Shown piece by piece: positions 1-11,900 of a DNA stretch of 64,000 bases; within the stretch, counting starts at the first letter, position 1; each line of letters starts with the position of its first letter. Made by a program: the position numbers and the translations under genes. The stretch is from assembly GCF_015706575.1 (NCBI RefSeq), contig NW_024037074.1, positions 21,503,334 through 21,567,333 on the forward strand, given 5' to 3'. The notes under the pieces are model-generated. The model was not told where the DNA came from, did not search any database, and saw only the letters and a program-made list of their open reading frames with translations. The stretch is from Patiria miniata (Eukaryota; Echinodermata; Asteroidea; Valvatida; Asterinidae).

Positions 1-242
1 TATTCATTTATTGTAAATGCTAGAAATTTATTCAACGTTGTTTCTTAAATATACAAAAAAATTAAAGAAGCTACTTATCCCGACACCACCACCCAACAAG
101 CATTGCAATACATTGCATATTCTATTAAAAATATCTAGCAAAATGTTAAGTCAACCACCAGACAATCTGATGATAAACAACGCGCCCGACTGGCCAAGTC
201 TACAGCTGGCTAGGTTAGGCTAGCACTACGCAGTAGTCATGG

Positions 243-694
243 TAGCCTTTAGTCAAGTCCCACGCGCTTAACTGGACACGTGACACACCCCGGATGCTGA
301 CACGTAAAAGACTAGCACGAGCGGCGAAGCTGCAAGGGCCTTTACCATCTCGTGGAGAACGCTTATGTTTTTCTTTACATTTGTCTACCGATTTGGTAGA
401 TATGCATAGGGCCTAATGCATTACCCGTTGTGAATTGACCAATGAAAATGCAGAATTACTAACGTAAATCAGCTGTCGTGTGGCGCCAGACAGCACGCGC
501 GCCATGGCGTGCGTGCTGTTGCTGGTAACCGCAAACCACCGTTAGAGATGATTGGTTTATATTGCTTGATTTATATTACGTGAATAAATGAATAAGTGAT
601 TAACTCCACGAGATAGTAAAGGCCCTCGCGGCTTCGCCGCTCATGCTAGTCCGGATGGTCCGTCTATAGGCGCGTGGGACTTGACTAAAGGCTA
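243..694. mobile_element. Mutator-like MITE with 9-bp target duplication
   Basis: The ends are inverted copies: the 25 bases from 243 (tagcctttagtcaagtcc...) reappear as reverse complement ending at 694. A second inner inverted block of about 50 bases pairs 311-361 with 601-651, and the stretches between the blocks do not match. The element is flanked by the perfect 9-bp direct repeat tagtcatgg at 234-242 and 695-703. Long split terminal repeats plus a 9-bp duplication are the hallmark of Mutator-like elements (family knowledge). There is no coding capacity, so it is a non-autonomous copy. The family assignment is inferred from the duplication length only. Confidence 0.75.
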
Positions 695-713
695 TAGTCA
701 TGGTAGTGTAGCT

Positions 714-784
714 TGAGTAACTCCAGCTGACATGCTCATATTCAACATGTGAATGAATATGAGCATGTCAGCTGGAGTTACTCA
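714..784. repeat. Perfect 31-bp-arm hairpin
   Basis: Bases 714-744 are the exact reverse complement of 754-784, leaving a 9-nt loop. The motif catggta occurs just outside both ends (699-705 and 783-789). It sits 10 bp beyond the target duplication of the preceding MITE. It could be a tiny foldback element or a cruciform-forming palindrome; nothing in it is coding. Confidence 0.85.
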
Positions 785-1301
785 TGGTACTTTTTGGTTA
801 CCACAAAAGTGGAGTTGGGTTTGGAAGTTGGATCCCATGTTCTTTGGGCCTACTTACATTATAATAAATCCGAGTCATGCTCGAATCATGACATAAGAAG
901 ACTTCACTATCCAGAGAAAACCACCATTCACTGATCTTGTTACGGTTTGGTTACGGCTCTATGGTTACGGCAAGTGCACTTCCTCAACAAAAAAACCACG
1001 ACGCAATTTGCAACTAGACTACATGTTGTGTGTGAGTAGTGCAATGTAGGTTGACTTCGACACCACCAGTTGATGGCGCTCTTCAACTTTACCAGTCACC
1101 ACTTTTGATCACCACTGCTTGTGCTTTCGCAGAGGGACCCGTACCGGGCAAAGTTTCTGCTTTTTCGCTTTAAAACGTGCTTTTATTTGTCCTTTTCGGG
1201 TGTTTAATAAAACAAAATTGGGTAATACGCCTGTCGTGTATTCTTAATCGTTGACACTTATTTTCTGTTGAATATAGTTTTTTCCCCAAACTGAATCGGC
1301 A

Positions 1302-1573
1302 CAAGGGCGGATCCAGAACACATTTTTTTGGAGGGGTCAATAAAATATTGTTGATCCCCCAAAAAGTGGGTCCAAAAAAATTTGGATTCTAGATGCTCTG
1401 TGGTACGATCTGAAGCAATATCTGACCAATTTATCCAAAATGCTTTGAGGAAAAGATGATGGTGTAACGCAGTGCCTGCCTTTATTGCAACGTCAAAAAT
1501 TGGGTTCGTTTCTGTTTTTTTTTGGGGGGGGGGGATGGCCCCCGTTGGCCCCCCCCCCCCTAGATCCACCCTG
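1302..1573. mobile_element. hAT-type MITE with 8-bp target duplication
   Basis: It begins caagggcggatccag and ends ctagatccaccctg, which are imperfect inverted repeats of the CA(A/G)GG...CC(C)TG type used by hAT elements. The 8-bp direct repeat aatcggca lies immediately outside on both sides (1294-1301 and 1574-1581). Poly-G and poly-C tracts lie near its right end. A stretch around 1383-1430 is closely similar to one at 49,563-49,610, so the family has more than one copy here. It has no transposase. Confidence 0.82.
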
Positions 1574-1581
1574 AATCGGCA

Positions 1582-2883
1582 TTTATTAGGTAGGCTATAG
1601 GATGCGGCCGGCCGGCGGCGTCGCCTTCGTGGCTAGCCCACAGTGCACACTCAGCATGGAGTCCCTATAGGCCTACGGACGTTTCCTACGACTTTCCTCC
1701 TGCAATGTTGCTAAAGCTCTTCGTTGACAAACTTCAAATTCACTGTCAGCCAAACTGGTACTTTTACCTTAATAATACTTGCTGTTGAACCTTTGTGAAC
1801 AATTTCAGTGTCATGAAATTTAGTTCGAAATTCAAAAACGGTGGTGTCCGGAAAGTGGGCACAAAATCGGCCGAGTGTCTTACGTGGCGCACATGAACAA
1901 ATCTCGGAAAACTGCTAAACCACCCTTAACTCCACTCATATATACCCAACTACAAGTTTGTAAATAATGTTTTTCTTCTTATTTTTGGGCGCTTTTCGGG
2001 TTCATTTGTGCACTTCAAATTAAATCGGAAACTGATCACGCCAAGCTAAGATCTCTCTGTTAACTTTGTAACGGGTGAAATTTTAGGTAAAACTTTTGCT
2101 CCAGCAAGGCACTAGAGGCGAAAAACTCTAAGTGCGCCTCGCTAGCGCTAGGGGCCGCGCCACATCAGGGGACAAAAATCTTACACCCGGCACTTTTACT
2201 TGTAAATGCTTTTCATATATATCAACATTAAGAAGTGACAAAAAATAAGACCTTTATTGCAACTTGACAGTAAGACAACTTCACACTGCCAGCCTTCTTC
2301 CCTCCACAATATAAATAAGCATAATGCGCTAATATTTCCCTTATGTGTGTGCGCGCTTAATATTATTGATTAGCCATGCATGCTCTTTAATTATTCACCT
2401 TTTCTGCTAACGAATTTTCAATTTGTATGTTTTATTTGAACGGAAAAGGGCAAAGCTACCTTTTTCTATATTGGACGTTTTCAACCCTTTGAAAATACCG
2501 TTGTTTTATTACACTCAAAAGATATGCTTGAATTATTGCCGGGTCGCAAATATAAAATTCGAAGTTTGTACAGTAAACATTGCACAACTAAAAGTGGGTG
2601 GATATTGTGTTCGATGTCTCATTCAAAATTGAATAATCCATATCGTTAGAGAAATAGCAATTTCAAAACAAGGCTATTTTCGGGGTAAACCTTGAAAATT
2701 GTACAGGGAAACATTACAGAATGATGCAGGATTAACCAACCTTAAAACTAGGCTATATGAGCATGAACTGGGTAAAAAAAAAATTGTTTTTGTATACATG
2801 TATCCCCTTTTGCAATTTTTTTCTGACTCAATCGATTTTTTTGGGAGGGGGGGGGGCTGAAGTCCTATGCAAGTTTTGACATT
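1582..2883. other. Intergenic, nothing recognised
   Basis: No gene or structured repeat is recognised. Short open frames exist but carry no recognisable domain, splice signal or compositional support. Confidence 0.5.
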
Positions 2884-2962
2884 GTTTTCGCGAACTGTCA
2901 AACGTTTTTCTTGCACAGGGAACGTTGATGTGCAAGAAGAAAGTTTGACAGTTCGCGAAAAC
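2884..2962. repeat. 33-bp-arm inverted repeat
   Basis: Bases 2884-2916 pair with 2930-2962 with two mismatches and a 13-nt spacer, giving a long hairpin around gttttcgcgaactgtcaaac. A poly-G tract lies 30 bp upstream. Probably a small foldback element; no coding content. Confidence 0.8.
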
Positions 2963-3860
2963 GCTAGGTAGCCTAAATGACGAATAACATCACGCAACTC
3001 AGCATGGATATTAGGCCTAAGCCTTCCAGAATCGCATGTCAAGCCCGTCTTCAAATCAAACTCCCGCAGGTTCCATATTGTTTCGTACAGAAAAATACTC
3101 ATTCTTACCTTTAGGGCCTACATAGACGCCATGGATGTCAACACTGCAAGCATTGAAGCAGCCAACGTGTTAAATGTTGGTCCAAAATGGGGAACATAAG
3201 CTCAAATTCCGTTTAGATGTAATGATTAATCTCCAGCAATTCAACATTCATCGCACATTGAACGAGTCTATCATTCCCACCCAATTTGCTGGCCTTTTTA
3301 ACACTCACATTCAAGCATTCTTTTTAGCCCTCATCCGTTGCCTAGTCTCATCGTCAATAGCAGACCGAGTGTGTAACGGAAAGCTTGTGTGCCGAGACGT
3401 GATATGTGACGCGTTGCATTGTTTGCATTGGACCCACTGGGGACCTTTATTATTGATTGGCAAGGTTCTTGAAATCAATAGCCGAAGGAAAACAAGTTTG
3501 CCTAGTATTTACACATGGGTCACGTCAATTCTGCCTGTGTTTTTGCTTGTTTCTAAATTTGAATGTTACATTTACTCGAATTTTGGATCGACAGCGAAGC
3601 ATTCTATAGATGTATTGACCTCTATGTTTACTCATGTAAAACAGTTATAACAAATCACACCCAATAACATAAAAATTATTATAAAATCGAGGACCAAGAA
3701 AAACAACTTGACCTAAATTTGAAACAAGTTAAACGATAAACCAGCCTGAATATGCATTTGTGTATTTTCGCTAAAATCACATTTATGCCACTCTTTGAAG
3801 TAAATCCTAAAAAAAACATGACATTCAACTAAAGAAACTACAAACACATGAAGGCAACAT
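2963..3860. other. Intergenic, nothing recognised
   Basis: Contains a 158-codon plus-strand open frame (3174-3650) without any domain, signal or repeat support. I see no gene here. Confidence 0.4.
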
Positions 3861-5950
3861 AATGTACAGTTTTTCTACAAGACTTTATTCTATTATCGCA
3901 AAAAAGCAAAACTAGGAATGTGTATTACGATGAAATATGATGCACATGGGAATCGCAATGCTCATGTCTTCAGTTTACATCACTACTCATCAGATCAGTA
4001 AGCCGGCGTCATGAATGAAAGCAAGAACATGTCTGGTGAGTACGTTTGGCTACACTGCCAACTTGTAATTGCAAGTGTATAATTCTTTTGAAAGAAACAT
4101 TACAAATTCCACACCATTTGCATATATGGTTTTACCAAAAAGATGAATAACTTAATGATATACAGTTTTTTTTAGAATTATTTAAAATTGTGAAAGAACC
4201 AAAGAAAATTGTTGAACCAAAAAATGTTAATAAATATCTACTCACGACCAAATACTCTACATGTACATGAGATAGCATTGATTATATTGTATATGACACT
4301 TACAAAACTATGCATTTCAAGTAAACGCTAAAAATGTTAGTATCTGTAAATTAAATATCAAAGTTATAATTCACTAATTTGCATTATTATAAAGCATGGC
4401 TCAAAAGAATTTATAAAAAGTTTAAACATTAGGGTGAATTAGCAGATTTCAACAAAAGGTCTGATTTAATACCAGAAGTAAATTGCAAATCTCTTTTCAT
4501 ATAGTTTTTGGGTTTTTGTTTAGTTTAATGCTAAAGCTGCGTTTCCCATTACGTTTTGCATGTATTATCTGTGAGTTTGCATGAGTAATTTGCAACTAAT
4601 CTTGTGAAATATAATCCAAACATACTGCAAGGTGGTAAACTCTGTCATGAACATCCATTGTTTTTTTTCTCCATATTTGATCACATCTCTTTTATACATG
4701 TGTAAGGTTAATAAAATTTCTGTAAATATCAAACTGATATTATAATTTTTTGTCAGTATTCCTCAATAATGCTTCTTGGAAGTGTACAATTTAGTTCATG
4801 TTATAAATTCCATCATTTTAAGCATGACCAATGCACAATATTTTTTGCATTGACGAGATAGAATATTTTTGCATAGATTACAGGATGCACCCCATATGCC
4901 CACCATTTGCTCGCAAAGATTTTTTTTTTTTACGATTTACCAGAGGAACTTTTTCTAAGAGCATGCATTTAGAGTAAGCAGTTAAATTATTACAGAAACC
5001 CATTCCAGGGGCTACATAATTAAAAAAACAAACAAACAAACAAAGAAACAAACACAACTCAGTTACAATACACCTTTCTTTTTCAGGAAGACGGATAATA
5101 CATGAGACCCTACTCTTATGCAGACTGGGACCTGGAGTGCTCTGAAATGTGCAAAACTAAATCAGGCCAACTTTACTCACTCTTTAGCCAGCAGATTTCT
5201 CCAAAACTTCCATTGGGCAAAGAAAAGGTCCTCAGTATTTCACTAACCAAGTTTGCAGACTCAATTCATTTTTTAAAGGAGACATTTCTTTAATATTTTG
5301 CACATGGGGGAAAAGTCAAGTGATTTCAAAATGAGGCTTAAGACTAGACTGTTACATGTCCAAACTTGGTCCAACTATTTGAAAAGATGACCTCTTTAGT
5401 CAGTGTCATCTGTCTGGTGACTGACTACGGAGAAATGTGTAGTAAATAGAGACTAGTTCCCGGTTCCTGCCACATTTTTCTTTTGGCACAGTTGATTGAT
5501 GCAGTACTGAAGCTGTGTTGGACTGGTTGTTTCAGGTGCCAGTCAATTTTCTTGAATTGCATGTTTTCAACACCTTAAGTTTTGGGACTCTCATACACAA
5601 ATTTTCGGACTAGCTGTTACGCAGCAATAAGTTACCTGGGACCATTGGCAATCTGACGAAAGAAATTCAGGTCTCAGACCTCAGGGATGTAAGTGGTCTA
5701 TCACAATTCTCCAGGAAACGTATTCAAAAAAGTGTACACGTAAATTTGGTGCCAATTGCCAAATACATTATATTCATTTTAGCAAGCCTGAAATTGTGAA
5801 TATTGCTGGAGGGCTAACAACTCTGGGGACCTTACCTCAATACAGAATGACTTATTACAATGAGTAGGATTGAATGCATACAAAAATTTCAAGGTAGGAG
5901 TTTTCTTGGGAGTCGCTTACAAGTCACTGAACTAATCCATCTGCTGTAGT
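3861..5950 (-). terminator. Putative 3' UTR and poly(A) site of the myosin light chain gene
   Basis: Downstream of the light chain stop codon (minus strand), the first well-formed end signal I see is AATAAA at 3889-3884. About 20 nt later the strand becomes TG-rich (from about 3855 downwards), the usual layout of a cleavage site. That implies a 3' UTR of about 2.1 kb, AT-rich and with an (AAAC)n run near 5025-5050. The signal is seen; its use is inferred, and earlier sites may be used. Confidence 0.4.
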
Positions 5951-5979
5951 TTAGTTGGCCAGAACCATCTTCACAAATT
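5951..5979 (-). CDS. MYL6-like: Myosin light chain exon 6 (C-terminus and stop)
   Basis: 29 coding nt after acceptor TTTTTTCCTTCAG. They encode EFVKMVLAN and TAA. Vertebrate MYL6 has alternative last coding exons; only this one was recognised here. Confidence 0.9.
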
Positions 5980-8900
5980 CTGAAGGAAAAAACAACAACA
6001 AAAGGATAGAGGCTTACATGTATGTTACATTTGCAGTCTAGTGACAACAGTATATCATGTCAAAAAGTGTAAAGATCTGGACAAAGATGAAACGTTTCCC
6101 AACATTACATCATCTGTTTTTGTTTGAGGCGATACAGTAAACAGTCGGAAAATATTCAATATTTGATCATAAATTCCATTCTCTGCAGATACATTCCTAA
6201 TATTATTAGGCCAAATTAAAAAAAAGTTAAGCGTCCTGCCTTTTGAAAAGAAGGTAGGGGAGGCCCTTTTTTTTCCACTCTAAAATGGCCGTTTGACCGG
6301 GCTATATTTCAAGATGGCCGCCAGGTTTCTTTTTAAAAGGCCATCATTGGACTCACGAAATGACATACCAGCTTTATATGGGCTAAATGCAACAGACACA
6401 GAGGCCAACATGATGTCACTGTTGAAAATTTATTATTTTTTTGTTTTTGTTTTGGTGTTTTTAAAGGGAAAAAAGAGGCAGCCTCCAAAAAGGAAGCGGG
6501 CAGGGACGCTTAACATGTTTTTATTTTAATTTGGCCTTATGGGAACACTTCGTAATCCACAGCTGTTCCAAATTGGAACATGGTGTATCAGTTTAGAATG
6601 GCCTGTCATCCCAACATTAATTTTCACTGTGTGACACCCCCCTTTAAAATTCACACAATTTCATGCAAGTGTTTAATTTCAAGGGTTCACAGAAATAGAA
6701 GCAGGACAAATTCAAATGGTTCTGAAGCAAGGATGAATATTTATAAAAAGCACAATTGCGTTTCAGTAATTTGTAGGGACTCAGGAAAGAAAGAAATCTT
6801 TACTTGTGCCCACTGCAAAATACTACAAATTTGTTGCTTAAACCCATTATTTGCTGTATTTCCTCAAACTGCACTGCCTGTTAATCCCTGTAACACCCCA
6901 AACCACCCACACTGTATGGTTTCATTAATTCATCAGTGAATAAATACAGTGTAATGCAAGAGCTATAAAGTAAAACTAGAATTCAAAGATAAAGGTAAGG
7001 ATGCCAAGTACAAAGTTCTTTGTTTCTCAGATATGCATCAACCTTTGAAGATATTTTTCCAATTTTCTAAATTTCTGACTACAAATCTGGATGGACTTGG
7101 TTATGAGAAAACAAGGCACCCACCCTCATAATTGACATGTCCCTGTTGATCTTCCATTCCTTGAAGAAGATTTGTCACCTCTTCATCCGACAACTTCTCT
7201 CCTACAAAATTACCAACAATTATTTCTTTAAGTAACCATATACCTCAAATGATGTTACCCAAGAAGGGGTAAAATGTATTAATCAATTACAAATTATCAC
7301 CCCTTCTTATACAGTTGGGAAGAATTCACATCTTCCCCTAGGACTGATTATTAGGACCTACATGTAGATTGATGTGTTAAATGCATGACATCTCGAAAAC
7401 CCTGTACAGTCGACCTTCGTTAACCCTTACTCTCTGAGGGTAGTTTACTGCATGTCAGTTGGTTATGCCAATGCCCTCCAGCTGCAGTTTTTTGGCAGAT
7501 AACAAGTCTTAACAGTGAAGGCTCCAATTGGCAGGAGTTGGAGGCCCTGGAGGGTGCCTGATACTGACCAGCTGGGGGCACTCACTTTGTTATCAGAGGA
7601 CTCTCATTGTTCTCTGTGGCATGTATTGGAGTGCCTGTCCAGTTACCCTTGAAATGACATGGCAGATATTGGAGGGCCATGCAAAAAACATAGGAGATTT
7701 TCTTGAGGCACATATTGGCATGCATTGGAGGGTCAAGTAGGGTAAGGGTTAATACAAACACTGTTAAGACAAATTCTGGTTAGAGCAAACATAAAGCCTT
7801 GTCCCCACTGTGCATTTATGTGCACAATGAATGGGACCTCCTCTTAATACAAAATTCTGATATAACAAACATTTTGGCTTGGTCCGGTTGAGTTAGTATA
7901 AATGAGAGTCGACTGTAATATCCTCTGTAGTTGTAATGCCTGCATCAGGTTTTTGTTGTACCATGACAGTCTTAATATTTTTGCTCAGAACCTTTCGTTT
8001 ATCTTTCTGTGTACTTGGGCCTCAAGTCCCATATAACGTAACAATTTGAGGAATCGGGGAAGATTTGAGTTAAGTTAGTGAACCCAGAGATTATAGTTTC
8101 ATTTCTCGTTTTGGATTTTTGATATTTCATCTCTAATTCTTTTTTTTTAGTTTCTGATAAACAAAGGCTGGAACTCTACCTAATGAATATTTATTCTACC
8201 TGTGCTTACCTAGACTAGTTAGTACATGTCGAAGCTCTGCTGCACTGATGGTACCGTTACCATCCTTGTCAAACACTCGCAGTCCTTCTGTAAAGTCATC
8301 AACATTCCCTTGCTCCTTGATCTTCTGAGTAGAGGCAAGGATTGGCAGGAACTCTTCAAAGTTAATTCGGTGATCTGGAAAAAGAGATAGTTGCATTGTC
8401 TTTCGCATTAATGGACAGTCCTGAGGATTCAGACATGAGAATGGTGTCTGGACATTAGGCATAAAATAATAAATCGGAACATTTAACCAAATAACAACAA
8501 AATTGCAATGGGACACAGTTAAACAAATAAGGAAAACTTTGGAAGAATCTGTTAATAAGAATTAACCAAAGTCTCACTTTTTTTGTAATCTAGGATAAAC
8601 ATTTGTCCAAAAAAACCCCTGGTTACTGGAGAAAAATTGAAAGAGGAAAAAGTGCATCACGTTAAGGAGATGCACAATGTTACATGCACATGTAGGTGGT
8701 ACAACCAACAATATCAAAGTTGCCTTGTATATTAACGTGAGCACTGATCATTTTTGAATGACAAGGATCAACCAGCAAGTGATATTTGTAACTATTAACT
8801 TGTTAGTGAACATATGAGGAGTTTGTTACCGAATGTGATAAATGCCATTTTGTTCCCATTTAGAATTCTGCCCCTCCTGGTTGCCTAAAGTCAGCTTCGA

Positions 8901-11900
8901 CGACTGTTATATAGTTTAACACAATTTAAGAATGTACTTTAGAAACAGCTGCTATACTGTGTATATTCAAAAGGTTTAAATAACTGTGCAATTTATTCAC
9001 TTTTTTCAAATGGATATATCAGGTTTTTTTTGGAAAAAGACTCTTCATATGAATCAAATTCCATAGCTAGCTGCATGATACCAAACTGTGTACATCTGCT
9101 CACCTTTAGGGAATCCTTGTGCGAATCTCTTGATATCTGCCTGTGTTGGGTTCTGTCCCAATGCCCTGATCACAGCTCCTAGCTGGCTGGTCTCAATCTT
9201 GCCATCTCCCTTCTTGTCAAACAGGGAGAAGGTATCTCTGTACTCTGTGAGTATACAAAAGAAAAAACAATACAAGTGTAAGAATGTAATATAACTGTGT
9301 GATTTTTGAGATTACAAACTTGATTCTCACTGTGAAGTGGTCCACGTTGTTTTGTATGCGTGGTCAATTAGAAAACAAATTTTGCAAATCTTCAACATTG
9401 TTTTAATCTTTCAAAATCAAAATGGCATTTGGCAGCATGCAAATTGACTGTGTATATGTCCTTGTCAAATGAAGTTAGCATGGCTCCATTTCACTCAGTG
9501 ACAAAATGCAAACAAAAGTCCATTGTAAATCACTCCTGATGCAGGGTGCCCCACCACTTTGATTTCCGTCTCCACATTTTTCATTCCTCCCACCACTTTT
9601 TACTGTAATTGAATTTGGGGCTTGGACCCAGACCAACTCAGACCCAGATCAACTCGGACACAGACCAACTCGGAGGCAGACCAACTCAGAAGCAGACCAA
9701 CTTAGTTTATTCGTTTTTGATTTAGTATCAGTGAAGTTACCATGTGCATGATCGGTACTGTCAGAATTATGAGCGGAAACCAGTTCAAGCTGCCCTAGTT
9801 CCCGACTCCCTATTGTCCTTCAAAATGCATTTGTGTTCTCAAACGATAACCAGTCTACATATTATCATAATCGATGCATCGAGCGGGGTAATGGAATCGC
9901 GCTCCGAACCATTTATGAATGCTGGGCACGACCACAATGCGTCGTTCAAAAAAGTCGGAAGTTTCACATGTGTCCACGACTGCGAGGGGAGCTCTCGAAA
10001 TTGAACGGGAAATTTCACTTTCATTTAGATCGTAAGTAAACATTAGTACCTTGACCTTAATCAGCGATCTCTACTTGTATCTCAGGCAGTCCTTCTGATT
10101 TGAAAATCACAGGCGTGTGGAAAAAGGTACACCTGGACTTTTCTAGGTGTGTGATTTTTCTAGGTGTGTGATTTTCTAGGTGTGTGATCTGTGGTCCAGG
10201 GAAATTCAGGCGTGAAACTATTCACACTTCTTGGGAAGCTTTTAGGTGTGCGATGGTGTGGGGGTGATCACACGCCTCAAATCAGAAGGACTGCTCAGGT
10301 GGCGTATCTAGTAATTCTGTGGCCATTTTAAGGGAAAGAATGTTGCATCCTGACGCCACTTTTTGCTTCATATATTATCTCAATGAGGGTCAGTTGTTGC
10401 AAAAATGTTGAAAAGATATGAATCTGGGACTGAGAAACATTTCCAATTTTATTAGAAAATACTTTGAAGATGGACTCAACTCTCCATAGACTTTGTGCAC
10501 AACCAAAAAAGTGGTGTCTGGATACTACATTCTTTCCATTTTGAGGGTGATGTTTTCGTTGGCAAATGATAGTGGTTAGGTTGTAACTCCCAACGCGGCA
10601 ACGCCATGTCTAACATGTGGCTTGGACCATTCTATCGCCAGACCATGTCCAAATGTTAAAAAAGCGATAAAGGTTGGGTCCAAGTTACTTGGACTATTTT
10701 CGACCGGGGGAGAATCCGACCACTTGCTATTAAGCACAAACCTTGGGTCTGACTAGGGTTGATTCTACAAAATGTATGCTGCAAACAAAGTACTTTTACC
10801 CAGACTGACAACTTGAGTGCTGAAACACGTGCAAAATTACTACTGACGTTTTTTTACTCACTATTCGGCTAACTAACACCAACCCAACATATACATCAAA
10901 ATGCTATAGTTGAGAGCATGTCGCCTGCGAAATTTGAGACCTTCAATCTAATTTTAAGGCAAGTTAATGGCAGTTTGATATCCATCCACATCGTTCTCCA
11001 TGCTCTAGAAACATTTGTGTGATTCACAAAGTATTCTGGGTAAAATGTAGGAAGTAGCTTGCAGCTTACTTGTTTCTAATCAATGGCCAAAAGAACATAG
11101 TGGCGTAGCGCCCTCTGTTAAAAAATAAGCCATTCTACAGTGTGAAGATGTATCAACAAGAGGGCACTGTTTTTATCTACACGATGAAAATATTATTATA
11201 TTTGCTCGGAGAGCTCCGATAATTTTGCACGCAAATGACCCTGGGTACTCGTACAGGGTCATTTGTCAGGTTAAAATCTAATTGCTACACGTTCGTATGG
11301 GTCTTCATTGATGACAAATTTCGTTGAAATGACACATCCTGAACACGCGGACAGGCAAATTTAGATTTCTAGGTGAGTACTCAACATCCATACGAAATTA
11401 TGTATAGTGGATCGATTTCGCTAGATTCGAAAATATACAACGCCACCTACGTTCATGGGTCTACTTTACGACTAGGATCCTCAAGTTTGGAAATTTCTGT
11501 CCTGGACACATGCTGGATGAGAAGATAATCTCTATCAAAATCGGTAGCAAAATCGTTATATCAGAGTTTAGCGTTTTGGGGAGCATTGGCGGTCTGGCCG
11601 TACTACAGAGCTAGCGATAGTACTGTACGGCCAGATGCAGTCACGGCACGATCCCATCTAGTCCGAAAATTTGGGACTCTCAATACTGTGTATGAGACTG
11701 AGAGTCCCAAAACTTAAGGTATCCATATCGTGCAAAAGTTTGTGCTGCATAACAAAACCAGTGTGAATCAAATTTGCAAGCTTCTTACTCACTACAGTTT
11801 CTTCAATAATCCCCGAAACTTTTGCCTCGCAAAGTTGCTGTTGTGAGCATTGCATCACCAAAAATTCAGCTTTTAATTCTAATTTTGCAGAGAGATATCA

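Noticed and set aside
3174..3650. 158-codon plus-strand open frame
   Set aside because: No domain, no splice or codon support; composition is like flanking intergenic DNA.
6293..6529. Open frame sharing NDIPALYGL with one at 35,105-35,449
   Set aside because: Both are copies of one MITE family; the shared peptide is chance translation of conserved repeat DNA.
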